22,111 bases of DNA from an uncultured Roseateles sp. (GTDB lineage: Bacteria > Pseudomonadota > Gammaproteobacteria > Burkholderiales > Burkholderiaceae). A program made the translations under genes and the position numbers. Position 1 is the first letter of the stretch. Every line of letters starts with the position of its first letter. The stretch spans positions 1 to 22,111 of the forward strand of contig CAMPJJ010000094.1 in NCBI GenBank assembly GCA_946886855.1, given 5' to 3'. Below are positions 22,002 to 22,111 of the stretch, one piece after another. Below the pieces are notes generated by a model. It saw nothing but the letters and a program-made list of their open reading frames with translations. It was not told the origin of the DNA and searched no databases.

Positions 22002-22111
22002 GTGAAGCCCCAGCAGTTCCTCCGCGCGGTACGCCGCGTTCCCGTCGCCGCGATGGCCATCGTCGTGTTGAGCGCCCTTGCCGCCTGCGATCCGGTCGCC
22101 GCGGCGACCGG
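22002..22111 (+). CDS. Putative lipoprotein, 3' end outside window
   Basis: Only the first 36 codons are in the window. From GTG 22002 the protein has a basic n-region (KPQQFLRAVRR), a hydrophobic core (VPVAAMAIVVLSAL) and the lipobox LAAC followed by Asp-Pro, a signal peptidase II site, so it is probably a lipoprotein. Asp after the lipidated Cys is an inner-membrane retention signal in E. coli; the rule may not apply here. AGGGAG at 21987-21992 supports the GTG start. The frame is also open from ATG 21840, which overlaps the previous stop in an ATGA, and would add 54 residues; the signal peptide argues for the GTG. Function unknown. Confidence 0.6.
   Translation, partial: MKPQQFLRAVRRVPVAAMAIVVLSALAACDPVAAAT

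Overview
The window is about 22 kb of GC-rich, densely coding chromosomal DNA, with genes on both strands and short intergenic gaps. Gene content and protein sequences (RpfE-like protein next to RecJ, a PHP phosphoesterase next to a YciO-type protein, TrxC with an N-terminal zinc-ribbon, Ppx and Ppk side by side) point to a betaproteobacterium of the order Burkholderiales, probably near the Roseateles/Mitsuaria/Rubrivivax group. That placement is inferred from family resemblance only. No rRNA, tRNA, CRISPR array, insertion sequence or prophage was recognised. Most of it looks like ordinary core genome.

Layout. 1-5.1 kb: a 5'-truncated 3-mercaptopyruvate-type sulfurtransferase (+), a universal stress protein (+), a ZIP metal transporter (-), a Tat-exported dienelactone hydrolase-family protein (-) and an exopolyphosphatase (+). 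5.06-5.2 kb: a large imperfect inverted repeat between the convergent ppx and ppk genes. 5.2-8.3 kb: polyphosphate kinase (-), with a PHO-box-like promoter, and an LpxH-like metallophosphoesterase (-). 8.4-11.1 kb: an RpfE-like gene translationally coupled to recJ (+). 11.15-12.3 kb: trxC (-) and a host-attachment-family protein (+). 12.4-16.0 kb: an EAL-CBS-GGDEF protein, overlapped by a PHP phosphoesterase gene and followed by a YciO-type gene (+), closed by a strong bidirectional terminator. 16.05-17.7 kb: a ybaK-plsY-ridA operon (-). 17.8-20.1 kb: an AlkC-type DNA glycosylase (+) and an aldo/keto reductase (-) in convergent orientation. 20.3-22.1 kb: a tightly packed group of a DUF2975 membrane protein, a small Cro/C1 HTH regulator, a proline-rich TonB-like membrane protein and the start of a lipoprotein (+), the last cut by the window edge.

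Themes. The ppx/ppk pair controls polyphosphate turnover. The ppk start region carries a PHO-box-like site ending 10 bp before a -10 hexamer, the spacing seen in classical PhoB-activated promoters, which suggests induction by phosphate limitation. Six genes have a -10-like hexamer only 6-8 bp from the start codon and no clear Shine-Dalgarno, suggesting leaderless or near-leaderless mRNAs. The least characterised part is the 20.3-22.1 kb cluster, which has an AT-rich operator-like palindrome in front of it and a regulator gene inside it.
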